From Ferrovibrio sp. (GTDB lineage Bacteria > Pseudomonadota > Alphaproteobacteria > Ferrovibrionales > Ferrovibrionaceae): a DNA stretch of 64,000 nt. The number at the start of each line of letters is the position of its first letter. Within the stretch, counting starts at the first letter, position 1. The stretch is taken from positions 124,001 to 188,000 of the forward strand of contig NZ_JAGOLP010000003.1 of the NCBI RefSeq assembly GCF_017994015.1. The letters run 5' to 3'. Both the position numbers and the translations under genes were made by a program. The notes below the pieces were generated by a model. That model saw only the letters and a program-made list of their open reading frames with translations. It was not told where the DNA came from and searched no databases. This document shows positions 47,940-57,037 of this stretch, in pieces.

Positions 47940-48725
47940 CTAAGCTTCGGCGCGGATGCGCGGCTTGCGCTTGGCATGGGCGCCAAGCCCGGTGCTTGGC
48001 GGGGCGGCTGCCGGCGCCAGCATGGCCTGGGCCGCAGCATGCTGCTCAATCTCGCGCTGCTCATGCTCTTCCACATAGGCGCGGGCATTACGCAGATGCT
48101 GACGCATGGCGGCTTCGGCACGATCAGGGTCGCGGCTGGCAATGGCCTCCACGATGGCCTGATGTTCCTTGAAAGCCTGCACCGCACGGCCGGCCCGGGT
48201 GCTCGACTTGAAGCGGTAGACCCGCAATAGGTCGTAAAGCCCGTCGCACAGCATGTCGATCAGCCAGTTATTGCGGCTGCCTTTGACGATGCAGAAGTGA
48301 AAATCCTGGTCCTTCGGATTCTGGTAATAGCTGGTGCCTTCCACCACGCCATCCTGCCGGCCATGCTCGGCCAGCAGCCGGCGCAATTCGACAATTTCCT
48401 TGTCGGTCATCGCCTGGGCAGCCAGCCGGCAGGCCATGCCCTCCAGCGCCTCGCGCACTTGCAGCAGGTTCTTCAGATCCTGGATCGAAACATTAGCCAC
48501 ATGCACGCCGATATTCGGCGTACGTTGCAACAGCTTGCGGCCTTCAAGCCGGCGGATCGCCTCGCGCAGCGGACCACGGCTGACCCCCAAAGCCGCCGCC
48601 AGGGCCTGTTCGCTGATGCGGCTGCCGGGCTGTAATTCGCCGGCCATGATCGCGGCTTCAAGCCGCTCGGCTACGGAGTCGACCAAGGATTGCGGCCGTA
48701 CCTGGCTGGTCAGGATGCTATTCAT
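47940..48725 (-). CDS. GntR family (FCD-type) transcriptional regulator
   Basis: A 261-residue regulator: N-terminal winged helix (SVAERLEAAIMAGELQPGSRISEQALAAALGVSRGPLREAIRRLEGRKLL, key part GVSRGPLREAIRRLE), then an all-helical FCD domain with His pairs (HFCIV, EHQAIVEAI, MRQHLRNA) that bind metal and an acid ligand. The last 40 residues are Ala/Pro/Lys-rich. It reads toward the DUF35-thiolase-tctC operon 140 bases away and is its likely controller. Confidence 0.88.
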   Translation of the reverse strand: MNSILTSQVRPQSLVDSVAERLEAAIMAGELQPGSRISEQALAAALGVSRGPLREAIRRLEGRKLLQRTPNIGVHVANVSIQDLKNLLQVREALEGMACRLAAQAMTDKEIVELRRLLAEHGRQDGVVEGTSYYQNPKDQDFHFCIVKGSRNNWLIDMLCDGLYDLLRVYRFKSSTRAGRAVQAFKEHQAIVEAIASRDPDRAEAAMRQHLRNARAYVEEHEQREIEQHAAAQAMLAPAAAPPSTGLGAHAKRKPRIRAEA

Positions 48726-48821
48726 CGGCTCCGACAGGATTTCAATTCTAAAACAAAGGATTACCGCCTTTTATAATATAATTGTCGGCAGTTTGCACCT
48801 GAATTTATCGGTTTCGGCGCC

Positions 48822-50312
48822 TCAAGCGCTGTGGCCGCGCACCGGGGCGGCCAGCGCCAGCAGCCTATCGGCATCCAGATGCTGCTCCAGATGGGCCGCC
48901 AATTCATCCAGGATGGCCTCAACCTGAAGCTCATAGGACACCTGGCTGCGCCGTTCGGGCCGCCATTGCGCCAGAAAATGCCGCCGGAAGGCATCGCTGG
49001 CGAACAGGCCGTGCAGATAACAACCCGCCACCAGGCCATCGGCCGAAACCGCCCCATCCAGCCGGCCATCGGCAAAACGCAGCAAGGGCCGCGCCAGGGC
49101 CGTGCCAAGGCTGCGCCCGGCATGGATTTCATAGCCCTGCACCGGCACAGCATCGATCAGGGTTTCACCCTGCATCGGCCCAACGATCTTATGCGCATCC
49201 AGGCTGGTTTCCAGATCAAGCAGGCCAAGGCCGGCGATGCGGCCGGGCGGACCTTCCAGGCCGAGCGGATCGTCGATCCAGCGCCCCAGCATCTGATAGC
49301 CGCCGCAAATGCCGAATACCGGTTTGCCCTGGCGGTGATGCGCCAGCAGATCGATATCCCAGCCCTGCTGGCGCATAAAAACCAGATCGGCAATGGTGGT
49401 TTTGGAACCAGGCAGCAGGATCAAGTCGGCATCCTGCGGCAAGGGCCGGCCGGCAGCGATGAATTCCACCGCCACATCGGCTTCACTGGCCAGCGGGTCA
49501 AGATCGTCGAAATTGGCGATACGCGGAAAACGCGGCACAATGATGCGGAAGCCGGCACCCTGGCGCACCTGGCGCTGTTCGATCTGCATCGCATCTTCCG
49601 CCGGCAGCAGGCCGGCGCGCGGCAGCCAGGGAATCAGCCCCAGCCCGGGCCAGCCGGTATCCTGTTCGATCCGCGCCATGCCGGCCTCAAACAAAGCCGG
49701 ATCGCCGCGAAACTTGTTGACGATAAAACCCCGAATCAGCGCCACATCGGCTGGCGCCAGCACCGCCTTGGTGCCAACCAGGCTGGCGATCACACCGCCG
49801 CGCTCGATATCACCCAGCAGCACCACCGGCAGGCCGGCGGCATGGGCAAAGCCCATATTGGCAATGTCATTGGCGCGCAGATTCACTTCCGCCGGGCTGC
49901 CGGCACCTTCCACCAGCAGCAGATCGGCCTCGGCGGCAAGTAGCTGAAAACTATGCAGCACCGCCGGCATCAGGCTCTGGCGCTCGGCAAAATACTGCCG
50001 CGCCTGGCTCTGGCCCAGCACGCGGCCCTGCACCACCACCTGCGCCCCGGTATCGCTTTGCGGCTTGAGCAGCACCGGATTCATATGGACCGAAGGCGCG
50101 GCAAAACAGGCCCGTGCCTGCAAAGCCTGGGCGCGGCCAATCTCGCCGCCATCCGGCGTGGCGGCGGCGTTGTTGGACATATTCTGTGGCTTGAATGGCC
50201 GCACCCGCAGCCCACGGCGCGCAAACAGCCGGCACAGGCCGGCCACGATCAGCGACTTGCCGGCATCGGAATGGGTGCCCTGGATCATCAAGGCGACGGG
50301 CGGCTGAGCCAT
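48822..50312 (-). CDS. cobQ: Cobyric acid synthase
   Basis: A 496-residue amidotransferase that amidates positions b, d, e and g of adenosylcobyrinate a,c-diamide. The N-terminal P-loop-like [19 protein letters not shown] and [13 protein letters not shown] are CobQ marks. The glutaminase domain has the nucleophile Cys in [12 protein letters not shown] and the His in [14 protein letters not shown]. It is complete and opens the cobalamin cluster, divergent from cobP across 72 bases. Confidence 0.95.
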   Translation of the reverse strand: MAQPPVALMIQGTHSDAGKSLIVAGLCRLFARRGLRVRPFKPQNMSNNAAATPDGGEIGRAQALQARACFAAPSVHMNPVLLKPQSDTGAQVVVQGRVLGQSQARQYFAERQSLMPAVLHSFQLLAAEADLLLVEGAGSPAEVNLRANDIANMGFAHAAGLPVVLLGDIERGGVIASLVGTKAVLAPADVALIRGFIVNKFRGDPALFEAGMARIEQDTGWPGLGLIPWLPRAGLLPAEDAMQIEQRQVRQGAGFRIIVPRFPRIANFDDLDPLASEADVAVEFIAAGRPLPQDADLILLPGSKTTIADLVFMRQQGWDIDLLAHHRQGKPVFGICGGYQMLGRWIDDPLGLEGPPGRIAGLGLLDLETSLDAHKIVGPMQGETLIDAVPVQGYEIHAGRSLGTALARPLLRFADGRLDGAVSADGLVAGCYLHGLFASDAFRRHFLAQWRPERRSQVSYELQVEAILDELAAHLEQHLDADRLLALAAPVRGHSA

Positions 50313-50349
50313 GGTGCCGTTTCGGTTGCGGATGTTATAGGGTTCGGGC

Positions 50350-50367
50350 CTAGGGTGCGGACCCTAG
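50350..50367. promoter_or_regulatory. Inverted repeat in the cobQ-cobP divergent gap
   Basis: CTAGGGT, four bases, ACCCTAG: perfect 7-bp arms. It lies 18 bases before cobP and 38 from cobQ, so it could be an operator or a leader hairpin for cobP. No cobalamin riboswitch motif is present here. Confidence 0.4.
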
Positions 50368-50384
50368 CTTGTATCGGAATTGAA

Positions 50385-50909
50385 ATGCCCGGAACAACCC
50401 TCATCCTTGGCGGCGCCCGTTCGGGCAAGAGCCGTTTTGCCGAAAGCCTGCTGGCCGACAAGCCGGGCGATGCCCGACTCTATCTGGCCACCGCCGAGGC
50501 GCGCGATGCCGAAATGGCCGAACGCATTGCGCGCCATCGCGCTGATCGCGGCAGCGCCTGGATCACCATCGAGGAGCCACTCGAAATCGCCCCGATCATC
50601 CAGCGCGAATGTGGCCTGGGCCGGTATGTGCTGGTGGAATGCCTGACATTGTGGCTTAGCAATCTGATGGAAGCCGGCCGCGATGTGGCGGCGGAAACCG
50701 GCCGGCTTTGCGCCGCACTGCCGCAGCCGGGCAGCGCCGGCGGTGCCGTGCTGGTCAGCAACGAAGTTGGCCTGGGTATCATGCCGATGAATGCATTGGC
50801 GCGGGCTTTCGGCGATGAAGCCGGGCGCCTGAATCAGCGCATCGCCGCCGCCGCAGACAAAGCCTATTTCATCGCTGCCGGCCTGCCGCTGAAGCTAAAG
50901 GGCGAGTGA
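50385..50909 (+). CDS. cobP: Cobinamide kinase / cobinamide-phosphate guanylyltransferase
   Basis: A 174-residue bifunctional enzyme (CobP/CobU). The P-loop is LILGGARSGKSRFAE; the catalytic His in ERIARHRADRGSAWITIEEP carries GMP; LVECLTLWLSNL and VLVSNEVGLGIMPMNALARAF follow. It activates cobinamide for nucleotide-loop assembly. The 3' end overlaps the converging cobD by 15 bases. Confidence 0.94.
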   Translation: MPGTTLILGGARSGKSRFAESLLADKPGDARLYLATAEARDAEMAERIARHRADRGSAWITIEEPLEIAPIIQRECGLGRYVLVECLTLWLSNLMEAGRDVAAETGRLCAALPQPGSAGGAVLVSNEVGLGIMPMNALARAFGDEAGRLNQRIAAAADKAYFIAAGLPLKLKGE

Positions 50910-51860
50910 AAGGCCCCAGGCCACGGCCAGGCCCGACCATAACAGCAGCAGGCATTGCCGATAGAGCCGCAGGGCGGCGCGGATATCTGCGGCGCCGGCC
51001 TCAGGCCGGCCATCGCCCATCCAGGCATCAGCCACGATTTCGCCGGCATAGCGGCGCGGCCCGGCCAGGCGCAGGCCCAATGCCTGTGCCATCGCCGCTT
51101 CCGGCCAGCCGGCATTGGGCGAACGATGCCGTGGCGCATCGCGCCAGATCACCCGCCAGGCAGCAACCAGCCGGCCCGGCGCCACAAGACTGAGCAGCAA
51201 GGCGCTGAGCCGCGAGGCCGGCAGATTGACCAGATCGTCGATCCGCGCTGCCGCCCAGCCGAAGGCCAGATAGCGCGGACTCTTGTGACCGATCATGCTA
51301 TCGGCGGTGTTGATTGCCTTGTAGAGCAGGATGCCCGGCAGGCCGCCCAGCAACAGCCAGAAAAACGGTGCCACCACACCATCGGAAAAATTCTCGGCCA
51401 GACTTTCTATCGCCGCACGCGCCACACCGGCTTGATCCAGGCTTTGCGGATCACGGCCAACAATCTGGCTGACTGCTTCGCGCCCGGCTGCCAGACCGCC
51501 GGTTTCCAGCCCCAGGGCCACGGCGGCCACATGGCGCCCCAGACTCTGCTGCGCCAGTAGTGAGCAGGCCAGGGCGGCTTCCAGCAGAATGCCGTAGGGC
51601 AAAGCCCGCAAAATCTGGCTGATCGCAAAGCCGATGCCGCCGCAGACAACAAGCAGCACCAGCAAAGCCAGTACACCGCCGGCGCGGCGCCAGAAAAAAG
51701 ACCAGGCAGTGTGGTTCAGGCTCCGTTCCAACAGGCTGATCAGGGCGCCGATCCACACCACCGGATGACGGATGATACGGAACAGCAAATCCGGATAACC
51801 GCAGGCGGCTTCCAGCAGCAAAGCCAGCAGGCCCAGTAGCAGATGGTCGCTGAGCGGCAT
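50895..51860 (-). CDS. cobD: Cobalamin biosynthesis protein CobD/CbiB
   Basis: A 321-residue membrane enzyme that joins aminopropanol (or its phosphate) to cobyric acid. HPVVWIGALISLLERSLN, SQIVGRDPQSLDQAGVARAAIESLAENFSDGVVAP and INTADSMIGHKSPRYLAFGWAAARIDDLVNLPASR are CbiB signatures in order. About four to five helices are visible. Its ATG overlaps the cobO stop by one base. Confidence 0.95.
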   Translation of the reverse strand: MPLSDHLLLGLLALLLEAACGYPDLLFRIIRHPVVWIGALISLLERSLNHTAWSFFWRRAGGVLALLVLLVVCGGIGFAISQILRALPYGILLEAALACSLLAQQSLGRHVAAVALGLETGGLAAGREAVSQIVGRDPQSLDQAGVARAAIESLAENFSDGVVAPFFWLLLGGLPGILLYKAINTADSMIGHKSPRYLAFGWAAARIDDLVNLPASRLSALLLSLVAPGRLVAAWRVIWRDAPRHRSPNAGWPEAAMAQALGLRLAGPRRYAGEIVADAWMGDGRPEAGAADIRAALRLYRQCLLLLWSGLAVAWGLSLAL

Positions 51861-52477
51861 CAGAATTCTATGCCGCGCTGTGGCTTCACACCCTGGCGGA
51901 AGGGATGTTTGAGCAATGTCATCTCGGTGGCCAGATCGGCCAGCTCAAGCAATTCCGGCTTGGCATTGCGGCCGGTTATCACCACATGCTGTGCCGGCAA
52001 TTTGGCCTGCAATGCCGCCAGCACCTCGTCCAGTGCAAGATAATCATAGCGCAGCGCGATATTCAGTTCATCCAGCAGCACAAAATCAAAGCCCGGGTCT
52101 TGCAGCATCGCCACCGCTTCGGCCCAGGCGGCCTGCGCGGCGGCGATGTCGCGGACACGATCCTGGGTTTCCCAGGTAAAGCCTTCGCCCATGCTGACAA
52201 AACGGCACAATTCTGGAAAGCGATTGAAAAACAGCTTCTCGCCGGTGGGCCGATCCCCCTTGATGAACTGCACCACACCAACCCGCAGGCCCCAGCCCAG
52301 GCAACGCAGCGCCATGCCAAAAGCCGCCGAGGATTTGCCCTTGCCATTGCCGCTATGCACGATCAGCAGGCCCTTCTCCACGGTCTTCTCTGCCATCATA
52401 CGGTCGCGTGCGGCCTTGATGCGGGCTTTCTTCTCGGCATGCTGGCGATTGATTTCCACTTCGTCGGCTTCAGTCAT
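51860..52477 (-). CDS. cobO: Cob(I)yrinic acid a,c-diamide adenosyltransferase
   Basis: A 205-residue BtuR/CobO-type enzyme attaching the adenosyl group. P-loop VHSGNGKGKSSAAFG, VQFIKGDRPTGEKLFF, GEGFTWETQDRVRD, VLLDELNIALRYDYL and HVVITGRNA are all present. The second of two adjacent ATGs (52477) is better spaced from GGAGG (six bases) than the first (three). It overlaps the cobC end by eight bases. Confidence 0.95.
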   Translation of the reverse strand: MTEADEVEINRQHAEKKARIKAARDRMMAEKTVEKGLLIVHSGNGKGKSSAAFGMALRCLGWGLRVGVVQFIKGDRPTGEKLFFNRFPELCRFVSMGEGFTWETQDRVRDIAAAQAAWAEAVAMLQDPGFDFVLLDELNIALRYDYLALDEVLAALQAKLPAQHVVITGRNAKPELLELADLATEMTLLKHPFRQGVKPQRGIEF

Positions 52478-53438
52478 CATAAGCCTCCAATGCCGCTTGC
52501 AGGCGCTGCCATTCAGCATCAGCGCCAGGCAAGCCAAGGCGCAGCCAGCTGCTGTCATAGGCGAAGATACGCGTGAGAATGCCATGCCGCGCCAGATGGC
52601 GGAACAGGCGTGGTGCGCGGCGATCTGCAATCAGGCGAAACAGATCGGTGCCGCCGGCGGCATGCCAGCCGAACCGGGCCAACAGCTCATCCAAGCGTTG
52701 CCGTGCCGTAGCAAGATGCTGGCCGGTTGCCGCGATCCAGGCATCGTCGCCATAGGCCCGGCAGGCCACATGCAGCGCCAGCGCATTAACCGGCCAGGCC
52801 CCCAGCGCATCGCGCAATCGCGCCGCCCAAGCCGCTGAGGCCACGGCAAAGCCGAAGCGCAATCCCGGCAGACCAAAGAATTTTCCGAAGGAATACAGCG
52901 ACACGATATTCGCGTTATCGGCGGCTGGCGCAAACGGCGCGAAGGCGCGGTCCAGCACCAGCAGGCCATCCGGTGGCGCTGCCATGTCGAACACCCGGCC
53001 ATCGGGATTATTGGGCGATACGATCACCCGCACTGCCGCCGGCTCGGAGAGCGGATTTTGGCTCGGCATCACCTGATGCCCGGCCAAGGCCCAGGCCTCG
53101 GCATGGCCGCCATAGCTCGGCGCCAGGATTGCCACGCGGTCCGGCGGCAGCAGGCGCGGCAACAAACGGATCAGGCTCTCACTGCCCGGCGCCAGCACGA
53201 TGCGGTGCGGCTGATCCAGACCGAGTCGCTTGGCAATGGCGTGGCACAAAGCGGCTTCCAGCGCTGCATCCGGCAGGCGGTGCAGATCGGCCATATCCTG
53301 CGGCAAGAGCGGATAGGGCCAGGGGTTGATGCCTGTGCTGAGATCAAGCCACGGCCTGGGCGCGGCCGGAAACCGCGCTTCAGCCCAACTCAGATTGCCG
53401 CCATGGGCGGGATAGGAAACAGCCGCATCATCTGTCAT
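52470..53438 (-). CDS. cobC: L-threonine-O-3-phosphate decarboxylase-type aminotransferase (CobC)
   Basis: A 322-residue PLP enzyme of fold type [14 protein letters not shown] at the N-terminus, [35 protein letters not shown] and the PLP lysine in [16 protein letters not shown] are typical CobC/CobD. It supplies aminopropanol phosphate for the lower-loop linker used by CobD. ATG 53438 is used; a longer open frame lies upstream without a ribosome site. Confidence 0.92.
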   Translation of the reverse strand: MTDDAAVSYPAHGGNLSWAEARFPAAPRPWLDLSTGINPWPYPLLPQDMADLHRLPDAALEAALCHAIAKRLGLDQPHRIVLAPGSESLIRLLPRLLPPDRVAILAPSYGGHAEAWALAGHQVMPSQNPLSEPAAVRVIVSPNNPDGRVFDMAAPPDGLLVLDRAFAPFAPAADNANIVSLYSFGKFFGLPGLRFGFAVASAAWAARLRDALGAWPVNALALHVACRAYGDDAWIAATGQHLATARQRLDELLARFGWHAAGGTDLFRLIADRRAPRLFRHLARHGILTRIFAYDSSWLRLGLPGADAEWQRLQAALEAYDD

Positions 53439-53523
53439 CGCGGCGCAGCCTATAGCAAAGGCCGCCGCTTGCAATAAAGGGCCGGGCCGGTATGGTCGGC
53501 GCCATTCTTCAGGATTTGCCGCC

Positions 53524-54543
53524 ATGTCAGACCAACTGCGCCAGAAATTGCAAAGCCGTATCGACGGCAAGACCAAGCCGCCAGGCTCGCTGGGGCGGCT
53601 GGAGCATCTGGCGCTGCGCCTGGGCCTGATCCAGCAGAGCGAGCAGCCAAGCATCCAGCTTCCCAGCCTGGTGGTGTTTGCCGGCGATCATGGCGCCGCC
53701 AGCGCCGGCATTTCAGCCTATCCGCAGGATGTGACCTGGCAGATGGTGCTGAACTACCTGCAAGGTGGCGCCGCCGTGAATGTGTTTGCCCGCCAGGCCG
53801 GCTGGAACCTGCTGGTGGTGGATGCCGGCGTGAAGCATGATTTCGGCATCATGCCGGGGCTGCTGGATCGCAAGATCGCGCCCGGCACGGCGAATTATCT
53901 GCATGAACCGGCGATGACACCGGCGCAATGCACGGCGGCCCTGGCTGCCGGCCGCGCCATCGTGGCAGACTTGGCGGCGCAGGGCTGCACCTTGCTGGGC
54001 CTGGGTGAGATGGGCATCGGCAATACCGCCGCTGCCTCGCTGCTGGCGCATCGCCTGCTGGGCCTGCCGCTGGCCGATCTGGTGGGGCGCGGCACCGGGC
54101 TGGATGATGCCGGCCTGGCGCGCAAGACCGCCTTGCTGGAACAGGCCTCATTGCGCTGCCCGGAAAACCTGAACGCCTTTGAGACGCTGCGGCAATTCGG
54201 CGGCTTCGAGATAGCCATGATCTGCGGCGCCATGCTGGAAGCCGCCGAACGCCGCATCGTCATCCTGGTGGATGGCTTTATCGTTACCGCCGCCCTGCTG
54301 GTGGCACGCGGCATGGCACCCGCTGTTGTTGATGCCTGCCTCTATGCGCATTGCTCCGAGGAACGCGGCCATCGGCTGCTGCTCCAGCATCTGCAAGCCG
54401 AACCGCTGCTTGATCTGGGCCTGCGCCTGGGTGAAGGCACCGGCGCGGCACTGGCCCTGCCGCTGGTGCAGGCGGCGGCAGCCTTCCTGGCTGAGATGGC
54501 AAGTTTTGACGATGCCGGTGTCAGCCAGCAGACAACGCCATGA
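53524..54543 (+). CDS. cobT: Nicotinate-nucleotide--dimethylbenzimidazole phosphoribosyltransferase
   Basis: A 339-residue enzyme (CobT; CobU in Pseudomonas naming) making alpha-ribazole phosphate. [63 protein letters not shown] and the catalytic Glu in [19 protein letters not shown] are intact. It starts 85 bases from divergent cobC and overlaps cobS by four bases. Confidence 0.96.
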   Translation: MSDQLRQKLQSRIDGKTKPPGSLGRLEHLALRLGLIQQSEQPSIQLPSLVVFAGDHGAASAGISAYPQDVTWQMVLNYLQGGAAVNVFARQAGWNLLVVDAGVKHDFGIMPGLLDRKIAPGTANYLHEPAMTPAQCTAALAAGRAIVADLAAQGCTLLGLGEMGIGNTAAASLLAHRLLGLPLADLVGRGTGLDDAGLARKTALLEQASLRCPENLNAFETLRQFGGFEIAMICGAMLEAAERRIVILVDGFIVTAALLVARGMAPAVVDACLYAHCSEERGHRLLLQHLQAEPLLDLGLRLGEGTGAALALPLVQAAAAFLAEMASFDDAGVSQQTTP

Positions 54544-55322
54544 TCGGCCAGGAAATCCGCCTGCTGCTCACTGCCGTGCAGTATTTCACCCGGCTGCCGG
54601 TGCCGGCCTGGATCGGCCATGGTCCGGCACAGCTTAATCAGGCGGCGCGTTATTTCCCGGCCGTCGGTGTGCTGGTGGGGGGCGTGGCGGCCTTGGTACT
54701 GTGGCTGGCAGCGCTGGTGGCGCCACTGCCCATCGCGGTACTGCTCAGCATGATGGCGGGTATTCTGCTCACCGGCGGCTTTCACGAGGATGGCCTGGCC
54801 GATAGCTGCGACGGTTTTGGCGGCGGCTGGCAGCGCGAAGATGTGCTGCGCATCATGAAGGACTCGCGCCTGGGCAGCTTCGGCGCGCTGGGGCTGTTTC
54901 TGGTGCTGGGGCTGAAAGCAGCTTTGCTGATGGCGCTGCCGCTGGCCTGGCTGCCGGCAATCCTGGTGGCAGCACATGGCTACAGCCGCTGGCTGCCCAT
55001 GCTGCTGATCTGGCGCCTGGATTATGTGCGCGATGAAGATGCGGCAAAGGCCAAGCCGATGGTGCAGGCAATGGCGCCGGCCAGCCTGATCATTGGCGCA
55101 GCATGCGGCATCCTGCCGGCGCTGCTGCTGCTGCACGACCTGGCGCTGCCCGGCCTGCTGCTGGGCCTGCCCCTGGCTGTGCTGCTGGGGCTGTATTGCC
55201 GCAAGCGGATCGGCGGCTATACCGGCGACGCTTTGGGCGCAGTACAGCAACTGACTGAAATCGCCTTCTATTTTGGCTGTGGCCTGATCCTGTGGCACAG
55301 CCCGGGCATCGCTGCCGGTTGA
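54540..55322 (+). CDS. cobS: Cobalamin synthase (cobalamin-5'-phosphate synthase)
   Basis: A 260-residue membrane enzyme (CobS; CobV in Pseudomonas naming) joining alpha-ribazole to GDP-cobinamide. [28 protein letters not shown] and [16 protein letters not shown], including the DxxxD metal motif, are typical; five or more helices follow and [18 protein letters not shown] closes it. ATGA overlap with cobT. Confidence 0.95.
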   Translation: MIGQEIRLLLTAVQYFTRLPVPAWIGHGPAQLNQAARYFPAVGVLVGGVAALVLWLAALVAPLPIAVLLSMMAGILLTGGFHEDGLADSCDGFGGGWQREDVLRIMKDSRLGSFGALGLFLVLGLKAALLMALPLAWLPAILVAAHGYSRWLPMLLIWRLDYVRDEDAAKAKPMVQAMAPASLIIGAACGILPALLLLHDLALPGLLLGLPLAVLLGLYCRKRIGGYTGDALGAVQQLTEIAFYFGCGLILWHSPGIAAG

Positions 55323-55354
55323 CAGCACGGCATCGCAAGCGATATGGCCTAGGG

Positions 55355-55493
55355 CGACGGATACGGGAATGCGGTGCCAAGCCGCAGCTGCCCTCGCAAC
55401 TGTAAGCGACGAGTCCGCGCCAGAATGCCACTCGGCAAAAGCCGGGGAAGGCGGCGCGCGATGATGACCCGCAAGCCAGGAAACCTGCCGTCG
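55355..55493 (+). promoter_or_regulatory. Cobalamin (B12) riboswitch aptamer
   Basis: All landmarks are in order: GGGAATGCGGTGCC, GCAGCTGCCCTCGCAACTGTAAGC, GCCACT, GGGGAAGGC, GATGA, and the B12 box GCCAGGAAACCTGCC. P1 pairs CGACGG (55355-55360) with CCGTCG (55488-55493). Downstream CGGGCA-TTTTA-TGCCTG (55553-55569) followed by TTTCCC could be the expression platform, or the ribosome site GAGGAAAG at 55598 could be masked. It should switch off DUF1636-cobW-cobN and on when B12 is plentiful. Confidence 0.93.
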
Positions 55494-55611
55494 ATGCCTA
55501 TGAGCCGTGCGGACGGGGTGCGCCGCTGCGGTTTAGTTACGGACGGCCAATGCGGGCATTTTATGCCTGTTTCCCGCCCGACATGCATCCCGCGAATGAG
55601 GAAAGCTGTCG

Positions 55612-55983
55612 GTGGCCACCATCCTGCATGTCTGCACATCCTGCCGCCCGCCAGATCATCCTGGCGATACTGGCGCACGCCCCGGCCAGGACATGCTGGC
55701 CTGGCTGAGCGCAGCCATCCCCGCAGATGCACAAATCAGCCTGCACGGCGCCAGTTGCCTTTCGGTCTGCAAACGGCCCTGCACCGTCGCCGTCTCGGCG
55801 CCGGGCAAATGGAGCTATGTGATCGGCAATCTTGAACCGGTGCGCGACGGCGCCGCTTTGCTGGATTACCTGGCGCAATATGCCGCCGCAGCCGATGGTG
55901 TGACGCCGCTGCGCCAGCGTCCGGCGCCGATCCGCGCCGGCATCATTGCCCGTCTGCCGCCCGCCCCGGCGCAACAAGGATAA
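55612..55983 (+). CDS. DUF1636 predicted metal-binding protein
   Basis: A 123-residue protein with cysteines arranged CTSCRPP near residue 8-11 and CLSVCKRPC at about 47-55, fitting the DUF1636 family of thioredoxin-like-sized, probable metal-binding proteins often found in B12-riboswitch operons. It starts with GTG at 55612, ten bases after GAGG. Its place just before cobW suggests a part in cobalt handling; biochemical function is not known to me. The window has no cbt or cbi cobalt transporter. Confidence 0.75.
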   Translation: MATILHVCTSCRPPDHPGDTGARPGQDMLAWLSAAIPADAQISLHGASCLSVCKRPCTVAVSAPGKWSYVIGNLEPVRDGAALLDYLAQYAAAADGVTPLRQRPAPIRAGIIARLPPAPAQQG

Positions 55984-55987
55984 AGTC

Positions 55988-57037
55988 ATGGCCGTCACGG
56001 CAAAGATTCCCTGCACCATCATCACCGGCTTTCTCGGCGCCGGCAAAACCTCGTTGATCCGTCACCTGATGCAGCATGCCGAAGGCCGCCGCATTGCATT
56101 GCTGATCAATGAATTCGGCGATGTGGGTGTGGATGGCGCTATCCTGAAAGCCTGCGGCAATACCGATTGCCCGGAAGAAGCCATCATCGAATTGCCCAAT
56201 GGCTGCATCTGCTGCACCGTGGCGGATGATTTTCTGCCCGCCATCGAGCGCCTGCTGGCGCTGCCCGGCCGCTTTGACCATATCGTGATCGAAACCTCCG
56301 GCCTGGCCCTGCCCAAGCCGCTGGTGAAAGCCTTCGACTGGCCGGCAATCCGCAGCCGGCTGACCGTGGATGGTGTGATAGCCGTGGTGGATGGGCCGGC
56401 GGTTGCCGATGGCCGCTTTGCCGAGGATGCCGCCACCCTGCTCCAGCAACGCGCCGAAATCGGCCTGATCGATCACGATAACCCGGTGGCCGAGGTTTAC
56501 GAGGATCAACTGCTCTGCGCCGACATGGTGATCCTGAACAAGACCGACCTGATGGACGCTGCGGCGCGCGAACGGGTACGCGGCAATATCCGCGCCGAAC
56601 TGGCGCGCCAGGCGGTGCCGATCATCGAAGCCAGCCATGGCGCGGTGGCGCCGGCTGTGCTGCTGGGCCTGGGCGCCGCGGCAGAAGACGATCTGGCCAA
56701 CCGCCCTTCGCATCATGATGCCGAGGCCGAGCATGACCATGAGGATTTTGAAACCATGGTGCTGGATCTGCCCGCCCTGGCTGATCCGTTGGCCCTGTTA
56801 CAAGCTTTGGGCGATCTGGCGGAACGCCATAATGTGTTGCGCGCCAAAGGCTATCTGCGCGTGGTCGGCAAGCCGATGCGCTATCTGGCGCAGGCGGTCG
56901 GCCCGCGTGTTTCAGGCCATTTTGACGGTGCAGCCCAAGGCAATGAAGGCCGCCTGGTGCTGATCGGCCTGAAAGGCTTCGACCAGGCCGCGATTCGTGG
57001 CCAGATTGAGGGAGTTGCACTTGCATCTGTCGGTTAG
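55988..57037 (+). CDS. cobW: CobW GTPase metallochaperone
   Basis: A 349-residue COG0523 G3E GTPase. P-loop TGFLGAGKTSLIRHLM, metal site ELPNGCICCTVADDF, IETSGLALPKPL, NKTDL, and a histidine/acid-rich linker HHDAEAEHDHED before the C-terminal domain. CobW is thought to deliver Co2+ to the CobNST chelatase. It is four bases after the DUF1636 gene and overlaps cobN by 17. Confidence 0.95.
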   Translation: MAVTAKIPCTIITGFLGAGKTSLIRHLMQHAEGRRIALLINEFGDVGVDGAILKACGNTDCPEEAIIELPNGCICCTVADDFLPAIERLLALPGRFDHIVIETSGLALPKPLVKAFDWPAIRSRLTVDGVIAVVDGPAVADGRFAEDAATLLQQRAEIGLIDHDNPVAEVYEDQLLCADMVILNKTDLMDAAARERVRGNIRAELARQAVPIIEASHGAVAPAVLLGLGAAAEDDLANRPSHHDAEAEHDHEDFETMVLDLPALADPLALLQALGDLAERHNVLRAKGYLRVVGKPMRYLAQAVGPRVSGHFDGAAQGNEGRLVLIGLKGFDQAAIRGQIEGVALASVG

